Assembly: GCF_009727155.1 (NCBI RefSeq)
Contig: NZ_WNWM01000002.1
Span: 372,001 to 436,000, forward strand
Length of the DNA stretch: 64,000 nt
DNA from: Pseudoduganella dura
GTDB lineage: Bacteria > Pseudomonadota > Gammaproteobacteria > Burkholderiales > Burkholderiaceae_D
Direction of reading: 5' to 3'
The position numbers and the translations under genes were made by a program. Of this stretch, positions 18,520 through 26,100 are shown in pieces (within the stretch, counting starts at the first letter, position 1; each line of letters starts with the position of its first letter). Below the pieces are notes generated by a model, which saw only the letters and a program-made list of their open reading frames with translations, did not search any database and was not told the DNA's origin.

Positions 18520-19184
18520 TGTGCTTCCTCCTGCACCACGCGCTGCACGAAGATGCCCGGGGTGACGATGTGTTCGGGGTCGAGCTCGCCCAGTTCGACG
18601 ATGCGCGTGACCTGCGCGATCGTCACCCTGGCGGCGGTGGCCATGATCGGGCCGAAGTTGCGCGCCGTCTTGCGGTAGACCAGGTTGCCCCAGCGGTCGC
18701 CGTGCAGTGCCTTGATCAGCGCGAAGTCGGCGTGGATCGGCGATTCCAGCACGTAGTTCTTGCCGTTGATCGTGCGCGTTTCCTTGCCTTCGGCCAGCAG
18801 CGTGCCGTAGCCGGTGGGCGAGAAGAAGCCGCCGATGCCGGCGCCGGCGGCGCGGATGCGCTCGGCCAGGTTGCCCTGCGGGGTCAGTTCCAGCTCGATC
18901 TCGCCGGCGCGGTACAGCGCGTCGAACACCTGCGAATCGGCCTGGCGGGGAAACGAGCAGATGATTTTCCTCACCCGCTTCGCCTTCAGCAGCGCGGCCA
19001 GCCCGGTTTCGCCGTTGCCGGCATTGTTGTTGACGATGGTGAGGTCGCGCGCGCCCTGCCCGATCAGCGCGTCGATCAGCGCCGCCGGCATGCCGGCATT
19101 GCCGAAGCCGCCGATCATCACGGTCGCACCGTCATGAATGCCGGCCACGGCCTGCGCCATGGTGTCGATAGTCTTGTCAATCAC
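18516..19184 (-). CDS. pcaI: 3-oxoadipate CoA-transferase alpha subunit
   Basis: A 222-residue CoA-transferase alpha subunit with the glycine-rich VMIGGFGNAGMPAALID motif near residue 22. It starts at GTG 19184 behind AAGGA. It is the first gene of pcaIJF-livHMGF. A perfect PcaR-type box lies only about 35 bp upstream, so the whole seven-gene run is probably controlled there. Confidence 0.94.
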   Translation of the reverse strand: MIDKTIDTMAQAVAGIHDGATVMIGGFGNAGMPAALIDALIGQGARDLTIVNNNAGNGETGLAALLKAKRVRKIICSFPRQADSQVFDALYRAGEIELELTPQGNLAERIRAAGAGIGGFFSPTGYGTLLAEGKETRTINGKNYVLESPIHADFALIKALHGDRWGNLVYRKTARNFGPIMATAARVTIAQVTRIVELGELDPEHIVTPGIFVQRVVQEEAQ

Positions 19185-19218
19185 GATTGTTCCTTACGCT
19201 TTTAATTAAACCCTGAAT

Positions 19219-19252
19219 GTTCGATAATCGAACTATAATCTGTTAATCGAAC
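19219..19252. promoter_or_regulatory. PcaR-type operator between pcaI and pcaR
   Basis: GTTCGATAATCGAAC (19219-19233) is the textbook IclR-type PcaR/PcaU/PobR palindrome. A third half-site, TAATCGAAC, repeats 19 bp further (19244-19252). A palindrome plus one direct repeat is the layout known for PcaU and PobR sites in Acinetobacter. Confidence 0.85.
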
Positions 19253-19402
19253 AATGTCAGTGTCGCACCGGTGTCCGGGAAGGTCAAGCGGAAATCGGTG
19301 GATGAGCTGCAAACGGGCAGCGGACAAGCAGCAGCCAGGCGGCGATACCGGTTGTTCGAGCGGGTGTTCCATTACAATCGCACCACTTCATCAAAGACCG
19401 TC

Positions 19403-20227
19403 ATGACTACAACAACCAGCAAGGCCCCCCAGGCCGAACGCGAACCCACGATCGCCGAACAGATCGATGCGCTGACCGATCCCAGCTTCATGACGTCGCT
19501 GGCGCGCGGCCTCGCCGTGCTGCAGGCGTTTTCCGACTCGCGCCGCAGCCTGACGATCGCCCAGATCAGCCAGAAGACCGGCATTCCCCGCGCCGCCGTC
19601 AGCCGCTGCCTGTACACGCTCAAGCAGCTCGGCTATGCCGAGTCCGACGTCAACAACTACTCGCTGCGCCCGAAGGTGCTGACGCTCGGCTATTCCTACC
19701 TGTCTTCCACGCCGCTGACCGTGTCGGCCCAGCCTTACCTGAACGCGATCAGCCGCACGCTGAACGAATCGTGCTCGCTGGCGGTGCTGGACGAGAACGA
19801 GATCCTGTATGTCGCCCGCTCCGCCACCTCGCGCGTGATGTCCGTGGCGCTGAACACCGGCAGCCGGCTGCCCGCCTACTGCACGTCGCTGGGCCGCGTT
19901 ATGCTGGCCCACCTGCCGGAAGCGGAGCTGCAGGCCTACCTCGACAAGGTGCGCCTGAAGCCGCTCACCGAGCACACGGTCACCACCCAGAAGCAGCTGC
20001 GCGCGGTGCTCGCGCAGGTGCGCGAACAGGGTTACGCGATCAACAACGAGGAACTCGAAGTGGGCCTGCGGTCGATCGCGGTGCCCGTGCGCGGCGCTTC
20101 CGGCATCGTGCACGCGGCGCTGAACGTCGGCGCCCAGGCCGGCCGCGTCAGCGCCCGCCAGATGGAAGAGCAGTTCCTGCCGGTGCTGCTGCAGGGCGCC
20201 CGCGAGCTGGCGGTGCTGCTGCCTTGA
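19403..20227 (+). CDS. pcaR: IclR-family regulator PcaR
   Basis: A 274-residue IclR protein. An N-terminal extension of about 30 residues (rich in Thr, Ala and Glu) precedes the winged helix (LTIAQISQKTGIPRAAVSRCLYTL), and the effector domain contains SRLPAYCTSLGRVMLAHLP. The frame is open from 19271, but ATG 19403 (MTTTTSKAP) gives the family length. It is divergent from pcaIJF with the GTTCGATAATCGAAC box between them. In pseudomonads PcaR activates pcaIJ and other pca genes with 3-oxoadipate; the same is likely here. It ends 24 bases from the convergent porin. Confidence 0.9.
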   Translation: MTTTTSKAPQAEREPTIAEQIDALTDPSFMTSLARGLAVLQAFSDSRRSLTIAQISQKTGIPRAAVSRCLYTLKQLGYAESDVNNYSLRPKVLTLGYSYLSSTPLTVSAQPYLNAISRTLNESCSLAVLDENEILYVARSATSRVMSVALNTGSRLPAYCTSLGRVMLAHLPEAELQAYLDKVRLKPLTEHTVTTQKQLRAVLAQVREQGYAINNEELEVGLRSIAVPVRGASGIVHAALNVGAQAGRVSARQMEEQFLPVLLQGARELAVLLP

Positions 20228-20251
20228 ACCGGGGCCCGTCGCGCCAGCCGT

Positions 20252-21376
20252 TCAGAAGTGGTGGCGCAGCCCCGCCATGATCCCCTTCTGCGCCTTGCCG
20301 GCACCGGCCGTGCCGCCGGCGTCCAGCGCGATGGCGGCGGCGCCATCGTTGTCCATGATGCCCAACGCGCCGTAGAGGGCGGTACGCGTCGACAGGTAAT
20401 ACGTCAGCCTGGCGACCGCCATGTTCGTATCGTCGCCGCTGCGCTTGACGTTCTTGCGCGCCACCTGCGCATCGAGCGTCAGCAGCGGATTGAGCGGGTG
20501 GCTCACGCCTAGGTAATACAGTTCGGATTCCGTGACGCCGGTGGCGGCATCGGTCTTGCGGTCGACCACGCCGGCGCCCAGCCTGGTGCCGCCCAGCATC
20601 CAGTAGCCGTTGACGGTCACGCGACGGTCGTAGTTGCTGCTGCTGGTCAGGCCGTTGGCCGCGCCGGTATTCCCGTACAGTTTGTCGTATGACGCGTTGA
20701 TGCCGTACGCCTTGATTTCGTAGCCCAGCAGCGCCGTCACCTGGCGGCAGGCTTTCGAGTCGACGGCCGACTCGCCCGCGCAGCCGGTGGCGGCCGGGCC
20801 GCCGGCGGACGATGCGTCGCGGCCGAAGCTGTACGTGGCGCCGGCGACGATGCCGTCGAAGTTGCCCAGGTAGCCGATGGCATTGTCGCTGCGGGCATTC
20901 GGCAGGTAGGCGTCGATGCTGCCGATCGCGAACAGGTTCGGGCCCAGCACGTCGGCCTTCTGGGTGGCGATATATGTCATGTTGATTTGCCGGCCCAGCG
21001 TCAGCGTGCCCCACTTGCCCTTCAGGCCCACGCTGGCCTGGCGGCCGAACAGGCGGTTGCCCTGGCCCATCGCGCCGGTGTCCGGGCCGAAGCCGCTTTC
21101 CAGCGTGAAGACGGCGGACAGGCCGCCGCCCAGGTCCTCGGTGCCGCGAAAGCCGATCCGCGACGGGAACGATCCCGTCAGCGACGGCATCTTCGTGACC
21201 GAATCGCCGTTCGCGTTCGTGTTGTCCACGTGCGCCACGGCGCCGTCGATGATGCCGTAGATCGTGACATTGCTTTGCGCCTGCGCCGCGCCCGCCGCCA
21301 GCAGCGCCAGCGCGCCGGCCGCCGCCATCCGCATGCCACGGCCGCGCGCCATCCCGTCGATATTGACTGCGTTCAT
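20252..21376 (-). CDS. Gram-negative general porin
   Basis: A 374-residue outer-membrane 16-strand porin of the Burkholderia/Neisseria type. It has a signal peptide ending AAGAAQAQ, the family start SNVTIYGIIDGAV, the GFRGTEDLGGGLSAVF loop, and a terminal Phe (LRHHF), the outer-membrane insertion signal. Its promoter region carries a PcaR-type box (21426-21459) shared with a divergent binding protein, so it is probably induced with aromatic-acid catabolism and lets these acids cross the outer membrane. Confidence 0.9.
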   Translation of the reverse strand: MNAVNIDGMARGRGMRMAAAGALALLAAGAAQAQSNVTIYGIIDGAVAHVDNTNANGDSVTKMPSLTGSFPSRIGFRGTEDLGGGLSAVFTLESGFGPDTGAMGQGNRLFGRQASVGLKGKWGTLTLGRQINMTYIATQKADVLGPNLFAIGSIDAYLPNARSDNAIGYLGNFDGIVAGATYSFGRDASSAGGPAATGCAGESAVDSKACRQVTALLGYEIKAYGINASYDKLYGNTGAANGLTSSSNYDRRVTVNGYWMLGGTRLGAGVVDRKTDAATGVTESELYYLGVSHPLNPLLTLDAQVARKNVKRSGDDTNMAVARLTYYLSTRTALYGALGIMDNDGAAAIALDAGGTAGAGKAQKGIMAGLRHHF

Positions 21377-21425
21377 GCTGTCTCCTGTGTTGTTTTATAT
21401 GTGTAGTACCGGCCAAATAAGCGTT

Positions 21426-21459
21426 GTTCGGTGATCGAACAATCGATTGCTTATCGAAC
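21426..21459. promoter_or_regulatory. PcaR-type operator between porin and binding-protein genes
   Basis: GTTCGGTGATCGAAC (21426-21440) is a near-perfect copy of the PcaR palindrome, and a third half-site, TTATCGAAC (21451-21459), follows with the same 19-bp period as at 19219-19252. It lies between divergent genes and could control both. Confidence 0.8.
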
Positions 21460-21553
21460 GATGAGTCGATACTATTGCCGTTGTCCGGGCCTTGTCAAGA
21501 ATCTCAAGTAGCCTGATGATGTCCAATGTAGACAAAAACCAATGGAGACAACC

Positions 21554-22732
21554 ATGAAATTCACGTACAGCACCATCGCCGCCCTGCTGGCCGGCACGCA
21601 ACTGCTGGCAATGCCGCTGGCACAGGCCCAGGAAACGATCAAGGTGGGCGTGATCGCCGCATTTTCCGGCCCCTTCGCGGACTACGGCAAGCAGATGGAA
21701 GGCGGCATCAAGGCCTACATGGCTCAGCACGGCGATGCGGTGGCCGGCAGGAAGATCCAGCTGATCCTCAAGGACACCACCGGCCCGTCGCCGGAAATCG
21801 CCAAGCGCCTGGCGCAGGAACTGGTGGTGCGCGACAAGGTGGACTTCCTGGCCGGCTTCGGCCTCACGCCGGAAGCGCTGGCTGTGGCGCCGGTCGCGCA
21901 GCAGGCGAAGAAGCCGATGATCATCATGAACGCGGCCACATCGTCGATCACGACCAAGTCGAACTACATCGCGCGCTTCTCAATGACCTTGCCGCAGATT
22001 TCGGCGCCGATGGGCACCTGGGCGGCGAAGAACAAGCTGAACAAGGTCGTCACGCTGGTGGCCGACTACGGCCCCGGCCTCGATGCCGAGGCGGCTTTCA
22101 GGAAAACGCTGGAAGCCGGCGGCGGCAAGGTCACGGAATCGATCCGCGTGCCGCTGCGCAACCCCGAATTCGCGCCGTTCATCCAGCGCATCAAGGATGC
22201 GAAGCCGGATGCGATCTTCGTGTTCGTGCCGGCCGGCGAGCAAAGCATCGCGTTCATGAAGGGTTACCGCGAGCGGGGCCTGGCGGCCGCCGGCATCAAG
22301 GTGATCGCCACCGGCGACCTGACCGACGACCACGTGCTGCCGGCCATGGGCGATGCGACGCTGGGCGTGATCACCACGTTCCACTATTCGGCCGCGCACG
22401 ATTCGCCCGAGAACAAGGCGTTCCTGAAGAGTTTCGCGGCGGCGAACCCGGGCGGCGGACGCCCGAACTTCATGGCCGTGGGCGCCTACGATGGCATGGC
22501 CGCCATCTATGAAGTGGCGCGCAAGCTGAACGGCAAGATCGATGGCGACAAGGCGATGGCCGTGCTGAAAACGATCAGGCTGAACAGCCCGCGCGGCCCG
22601 ATCGCCATCGACCCGGCCACCCGCGACATCGTGCAGACCGTCTACGTGCGCGAAGTGAAGAAGGTCGGCAACGAGGTCTACAACATCGAATTCGACAAGT
22701 TCGCGGACATGAAGGATCCCGGCAAGCAGTAG
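21554..22732 (+). CDS. Branched-chain-type ABC substrate-binding protein, PcaR-linked
   Basis: A 392-residue LivK-type periplasmic protein with signal peptide (...AMPLAQAQETIK) and core start VGVIAAFSGPFADYG. ATG 21554 has GGAGA six bases upstream; an ATG at 21542 is less likely. It is divergent from the porin and shares a PcaR-type box with it, and it closely resembles the van-operon protein at 9.3 kb. It probably supplies the livHMGF permease with 4-hydroxybenzoate, protocatechuate or a similar acid; the ligand cannot be read from the sequence. Confidence 0.87.
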   Translation: MKFTYSTIAALLAGTQLLAMPLAQAQETIKVGVIAAFSGPFADYGKQMEGGIKAYMAQHGDAVAGRKIQLILKDTTGPSPEIAKRLAQELVVRDKVDFLAGFGLTPEALAVAPVAQQAKKPMIIMNAATSSITTKSNYIARFSMTLPQISAPMGTWAAKNKLNKVVTLVADYGPGLDAEAAFRKTLEAGGGKVTESIRVPLRNPEFAPFIQRIKDAKPDAIFVFVPAGEQSIAFMKGYRERGLAAAGIKVIATGDLTDDHVLPAMGDATLGVITTFHYSAAHDSPENKAFLKSFAAANPGGGRPNFMAVGAYDGMAAIYEVARKLNGKIDGDKAMAVLKTIRLNSPRGPIAIDPATRDIVQTVYVREVKKVGNEVYNIEFDKFADMKDPGKQ

Positions 22733-22750
22733 AAGGCAAGCGAAAGGCAG

Positions 22751-22776
22751 GCAGAACCGCCGCCCGGCGGTTCTGC
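22751..22776. terminator. Hairpin between convergent genes
   Basis: A perfect 11-bp stem, GCAGAACCGCC / GGCGGTTCTGC, with a GCCC loop, lies between the ends of the convergent binding-protein and dehydrogenase genes. There is no T run on either side. Confidence 0.55.
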
Positions 22777-22790
22777 CGCCGGCATCGGCG

Positions 22791-23741
22791 TCAGGCCACC
22801 GGTGTCGGCAGGGGCCGCCCTTCGAAATGGGCCAGCAGGTTGTCGACGACCAGCTGGCCCATCGCGTGCCGGGTTTCTACGGTCAGGCTGCCCACGTGCG
22901 GCGTCAGCACCACGTTCGGCAGCGCGGCCAGCGCGGCGGGCACCGACGGTTCTTCGGCGAACACGTCCAGCGCCGCGGCGCCCAGCCGCCCTTCCGCCAG
23001 CGCGGCGATGAGCGCCGGCTCGTCGACCAGCGAGCCGCGCGCGATGTTCACCAGCGTGCCTTCCGGCCCCAGCGCTTCCAGCACCGCCGCATCGACCGTG
23101 CCCTTCGTGGCGGCCCCGCCCGGCGCGCAGACGACCAGGTAATCGCTTTCGCGCGCCAGTGCGAGCAGCGAATCACTGCGCGGCACGTCGACCCCGGCCT
23201 TCACGTTCGGCTGCCAGTAGCGCAGCTGCAGCCCGAACGCGGCCAGCCGCGATGCGACCGCCTGGCCGATGCGCCCGAATCCGTAGATGCCGGCGACCTT
23301 GCCGCGCAGCGCGCGCGTCGGCCTGACGGGCACGCCGGCCTGCCATTGCCCCGCGCGCACATAGCCGTCGAGCGCCGGCACACGGCGCGACACCGCCAGC
23401 AGCAGCGCCACCGCCAGATCCGCCACGTCGTCGGTCAGCACGCCGGGCGTGTTCGTCACGCGGATGCCGCGCGGACGCAACGCGTCGAAATCGACGGCAT
23501 CCACGCCGATGCCGTTGACGGCCACGATCTCGAGCCGCGGCAGCTGCGCCGCGAGTCCCGCGCCGATCCCCGCCATGCCGGTGGTGGCCACGCCGCGCAC
23601 ATCCGGGGCAACACCGGCAATGAAAGCGGCGCGGCCGTCCATCGGTACCTGCCACACGTGGTGGCAAACGAAATGCTGTTCCAGCTGCGCCATCACGGAC
23701 GCCGACGGGCTGGCCGCCATCACGAGGATTTCCGGTTTCAT
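22791..23741 (-). CDS. D-isomer-specific 2-hydroxyacid dehydrogenase
   Basis: A 316-residue NAD(P)-dependent dehydrogenase of the glyoxylate/hydroxypyruvate reductase type. The nucleotide-binding motif is GIYGFGRIGQAVASRLAAFG, the catalytic Arg lies in LVNIARGSLVDE, the Glu in the AEEPSVPAAL region, and His in VVLTPHVGSLT. A role in the aromatic region is not obvious; formation of 2-hydroxyacids from 2-oxoacids is the general reaction. The preceding gap is AT-rich and contains the promoter region of the next, divergent gene. Confidence 0.85.
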   Translation of the reverse strand: MKPEILVMAASPSASVMAQLEQHFVCHHVWQVPMDGRAAFIAGVAPDVRGVATTGMAGIGAGLAAQLPRLEIVAVNGIGVDAVDFDALRPRGIRVTNTPGVLTDDVADLAVALLLAVSRRVPALDGYVRAGQWQAGVPVRPTRALRGKVAGIYGFGRIGQAVASRLAAFGLQLRYWQPNVKAGVDVPRSDSLLALARESDYLVVCAPGGAATKGTVDAAVLEALGPEGTLVNIARGSLVDEPALIAALAEGRLGAAALDVFAEEPSVPAALAALPNVVLTPHVGSLTVETRHAMGQLVVDNLLAHFEGRPLPTPVA

Positions 23742-23838
23742 GTGCTTTTATACATTAGTGAATGTTTGGCTATTCTAGGCCGGCGGGCGTCTTCCCACAA
23801 TTTCTTCGGCTGCAACCTGCACGAGGTATCGCCCCGCA

Positions 23839-23859
23839 ACCGTCGGAAAATTTTACAGT
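23839..23859 (+). promoter_or_regulatory. ACYGT-N11-ACAGT element upstream of the PEP-CTERM gene
   Basis: ACCGT and ACAGT flank an 11-base AT-rich spacer containing AAAATTTT. A nearly identical element (24814-24834) lies just after the same gene. This copy is about 90 bp upstream of the candidate sigma-54 promoter, a distance typical of an enhancer site for an NtrC-type activator. Function is inferred. Confidence 0.4.
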
Positions 23860-23945
23860 TGAGCTTGCCGCGGCCAATTCTTAGCGTACCGAACTGTCCA
23901 GTAACTTGAGCAATATCAGCCACTTGCGCTGTTATGGCTGACCTG

Positions 23946-23961
23946 CGGCATGAATCTTGCA
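23946..23961 (+). promoter_or_regulatory. Candidate sigma-54 promoter of the PEP-CTERM gene
   Basis: CGGCATGAATCTTGCA keeps the invariant GG (23947-23948) and GC (23959-23960) dinucleotides ten bases apart and the TTGCA of the -12 box. It ends about 58 bases before the GTG start. In Zoogloea, PEP-CTERM genes are driven by sigma-54 with the PrsK/PrsR two-component system, which fits. Confidence 0.55.
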
Positions 23962-24018
23962 TATATTTGTGCAAAAAATATCATTGCAGTCCCAACCTCT
24001 TACAACTTGGAGTAACCC

Positions 24019-24747
24019 GTGAATACGATCAAAAATGCCCTGCTCGGTATGGCAGTAGCGGTTTCGACAATGGGTGCGGCCGTGGCGGCGCCAGTGAACA
24101 TCGGCGGCGTAACGTTCGATCCGGACTACGCGCTGGACTTCGCTTCGTCGTCGGTGCAGATGCACCAGATCTTCGAGGCGGACGGTTCCGTGCGCGGCTA
24201 CGGCATCATTTCGACGATCAACGGCCTGGGCCAGAATCAGTTCTGCGACGGCTGCGAACTGACCGTGGTATATGGCGGCTACACCCCGACCAGCACGGTC
24301 GGCAATACCGTTCTCTACACCGGCGGCACCGTCAAGATCTTCCTGAACGATGGCCCGTCGACGATCAACCCCAACGATCCGCTGACGATGAACGACAACA
24401 ATGTCGGTCTCGGCACGCTGTGGCTGAGCCTGGAAGGCCACGAGTACAACGGTTCCACGCTGCGCGGCACTGTCAACTCCCAGCGTCCGCCGAACCTGAG
24501 CGGCCTGGGCCAGCTCGACGTCGTCGGTGGTGTCGCTGCGCAATATTTCGACACCAACCAGCAGATCGGTGGCGCGGACCTGGCCTTCTCGGCCAGCTTC
24601 ACCCAGCCATACCCTGGCTCGAACGGTTCGCACGTTGTCGGCACCGGCAATTTCTACGGCGTCTCGGCCGTTCCGGAACCAAGCACGTACCTGATGCTGG
24701 GCGTCGGCTTGCTGGGCCTGGCCGCACTGCGCCGCCGCAAGGCCTGA
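24019..24747 (+). CDS. PEP-CTERM sorting-domain protein
   Basis: A 242-residue secreted protein with an N-terminal signal peptide (about residues 1-23) and a C-terminal sorting signal: VPEPSTYLMLGVGLLGLAAL followed by RRRKA. This is recognised and cut by exosortase at PEP. The middle, rich in Gly, Thr and Asn, has no domain I recognise and has a CDGC pair. It starts at GTG 24019 with GGAG at good spacing. Such proteins are usually tied to exopolysaccharide and floc or biofilm formation; exosortase itself is not in this window. Confidence 0.88.
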   Translation: MNTIKNALLGMAVAVSTMGAAVAAPVNIGGVTFDPDYALDFASSSVQMHQIFEADGSVRGYGIISTINGLGQNQFCDGCELTVVYGGYTPTSTVGNTVLYTGGTVKIFLNDGPSTINPNDPLTMNDNNVGLGTLWLSLEGHEYNGSTLRGTVNSQRPPNLSGLGQLDVVGGVAAQYFDTNQQIGGADLAFSASFTQPYPGSNGSHVVGTGNFYGVSAVPEPSTYLMLGVGLLGLAALRRRKA

Positions 24748-24764
24748 TCGCGCATGTGAACGCA

Positions 24765-24783
24765 GCGGCAACGGTGTTGCCGC
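24765..24783 (+). terminator. Hairpin after the PEP-CTERM gene
   Basis: GCGGCAAC-GGT-GTTGCCGC, a perfect 8-bp stem with a three-base loop, lies 18 bases after the stop codon. No T run follows directly. Confidence 0.5.
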
Positions 24784-24813
24784 GCAGACCTGCCGCATCG
24801 CTTTCTGTATTGA

Positions 24814-24834
24814 ACTGTCGAGAAATTTTACAGT
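24814..24834 (+). repeat. Second copy of the ACYGT-N11-ACAGT element
   Basis: ACTGT-N11-ACAGT with the same AAATTTT spacer core and flanking TCTTCCGC/GCTTGCCGC-like sequence as at 23839-23859. It lies between the PEP-CTERM gene and the convergent hydrolase, where no plus-strand promoter is expected, so it may be a duplicated flank or the start of a lost second PEP-CTERM unit. Confidence 0.45.
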
Positions 24835-24868
24835 CGGGTCTTCCGCCCGGCTGTCTCGCAGCCCCGCA

Positions 24869-25819
24869 TCAGCGGGCCGCCGCGCCCCGGATGAACTGCA
24901 CCGTCAAATCCGGCTGCGCCACCGGCAGCATGTGCCCGCCATCCACCACTTCCAGCACCGCATGCGGCACCTTGCAGGCCAGCGCCTCACCGTGCTCGCG
25001 CCATGGCAGGATCCGGTCGTCCCGTCCGAACAGCACCGCCACCGGCATCCGCAGCTCGGCATAGCGGCTGCTGTAGCCGGGCAGTTGCTCCGTTAGCGCT
25101 CCCATGTCATCGGCCGCGGCAAGGAACTGGCCCGGCCGCAGGCTGAGCAATCCACCGCCGCGCGTGGCGAAATCCGGCGGCACCGGGTCCGGGGCGAATA
25201 CCTCCCCCAGCATGGCAGTGCCGCGCGCGATCGCGCCGGGTGTCGCCACCGTCCAGGCCAGCAGGCGCCGCAGCCGTGGCGAGCGCATGGCCAGCGCACC
25301 GAACGCGGCCGGCACTTCGTCGGGCAGGTGCGTCAGCGGCGCCAGCAGCGAAAGCCCGGCGATCCGGTCCGGATAGTCCAGCGCCAGCGCCAGCGCCACG
25401 GCGCCGCCCAGCGAATGGCCGACCACGAGCGGCTGCTCCAGTTCGAGCCGGTCGATCAGCGCGGCCAGCACCGCCGCCTGCTCGCGCAGGCCGGCCGCGG
25501 CGCCGCGCCGCCGCGTGGAATAGCCGGAGCCGGGCCGGTCCACCGTGATCACGCGATGGTGGTGGGCAAGCTGCCGCGCCACCTCGTAGGTGAAATGCGC
25601 CATCTGCCCGCCCAGCCCGTGCACCAGCAGCAGCGCCGGCCCCTGGCCCTGTTCGCGCACGTGCAGCCGGGCGCCCGGCACCTCGATGAAGATGCCCTGC
25701 GGCGGCAGCGCCGCCTCCACCTTGCGTTCGACGTAGCGCGTGAACAGCGCGAGGGCGCCGGCCGTGGCGGGCACGGCAAGGCCGGCCGCGACGGCCGCGA
25801 TCGTTGCCAGTGCCGGCAT
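24869..25819 (-). CDS. Alpha/beta hydrolase, membrane-anchored
   Basis: A 316-residue alpha/beta hydrolase. A hydrophobic N terminus (about residues 5-28) looks like a signal anchor. The core has the oxyanion HGLGG motif, the nucleophile elbow VGHSLGGAVAL, an Asp in GRDDRILPW and a His in DGGHMLPVAQP. Substrate unknown; relatives include esterases and haloperoxidase-like enzymes. Its ATG overlaps the stop codon of a 24-codon remnant of a short-chain dehydrogenase (TGATG), so it was or is translated by coupling to an upstream frame. Confidence 0.85.
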   Translation of the reverse strand: MPALATIAAVAAGLAVPATAGALALFTRYVERKVEAALPPQGIFIEVPGARLHVREQGQGPALLLVHGLGGQMAHFTYEVARQLAHHHRVITVDRPGSGYSTRRRGAAAGLREQAAVLAALIDRLELEQPLVVGHSLGGAVALALALDYPDRIAGLSLLAPLTHLPDEVPAAFGALAMRSPRLRRLLAWTVATPGAIARGTAMLGEVFAPDPVPPDFATRGGGLLSLRPGQFLAAADDMGALTEQLPGYSSRYAELRMPVAVLFGRDDRILPWREHGEALACKVPHAVLEVVDGGHMLPVAQPDLTVQFIRGAAAR

Positions 25820-25893
25820 CAGCCCGGCACCATGGCGCGGCCGATACCGCTGGCGGCGCCGGTCACCACGGCGCCTCGTCCCTGTAGGATCAT
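25819..25893 (-). pseudogene. N-terminal remnant of a short-chain dehydrogenase
   Basis: A 24-codon frame reads MILQGRGAVVTGAASGIGRA and then stops after four more residues. GAVVTGAASGIGRA is the cofactor-binding TGxxxGIG motif that begins every classical short-chain dehydrogenase; the remaining 220 or so residues are absent. The stop codon overlaps the ATG of the downstream hydrolase. The most likely explanation is an internal deletion that left the first codons of a former upstream gene, possibly now acting as a coupled leader. Confidence 0.75.
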
Positions 25894-26100
25894 GTGTGCT
25901 TGCTTGGTCTTTCTCGCGCGCGCCGCGGTGACGCCGGCCGGCGGTTATTATATTGTCGATGGGTTAACCTCGACACTGTATCCCGTCGCTTCGCGCAATG
26001 CAACGCCGCATGGCATGTTCCGGTGGCCGGGCGCGATCCGCCAGGGCGCGCGCGTGCAGCATTTGCCGTGCCGCGCGTGTACACTGATGTTTTTCAGCCA

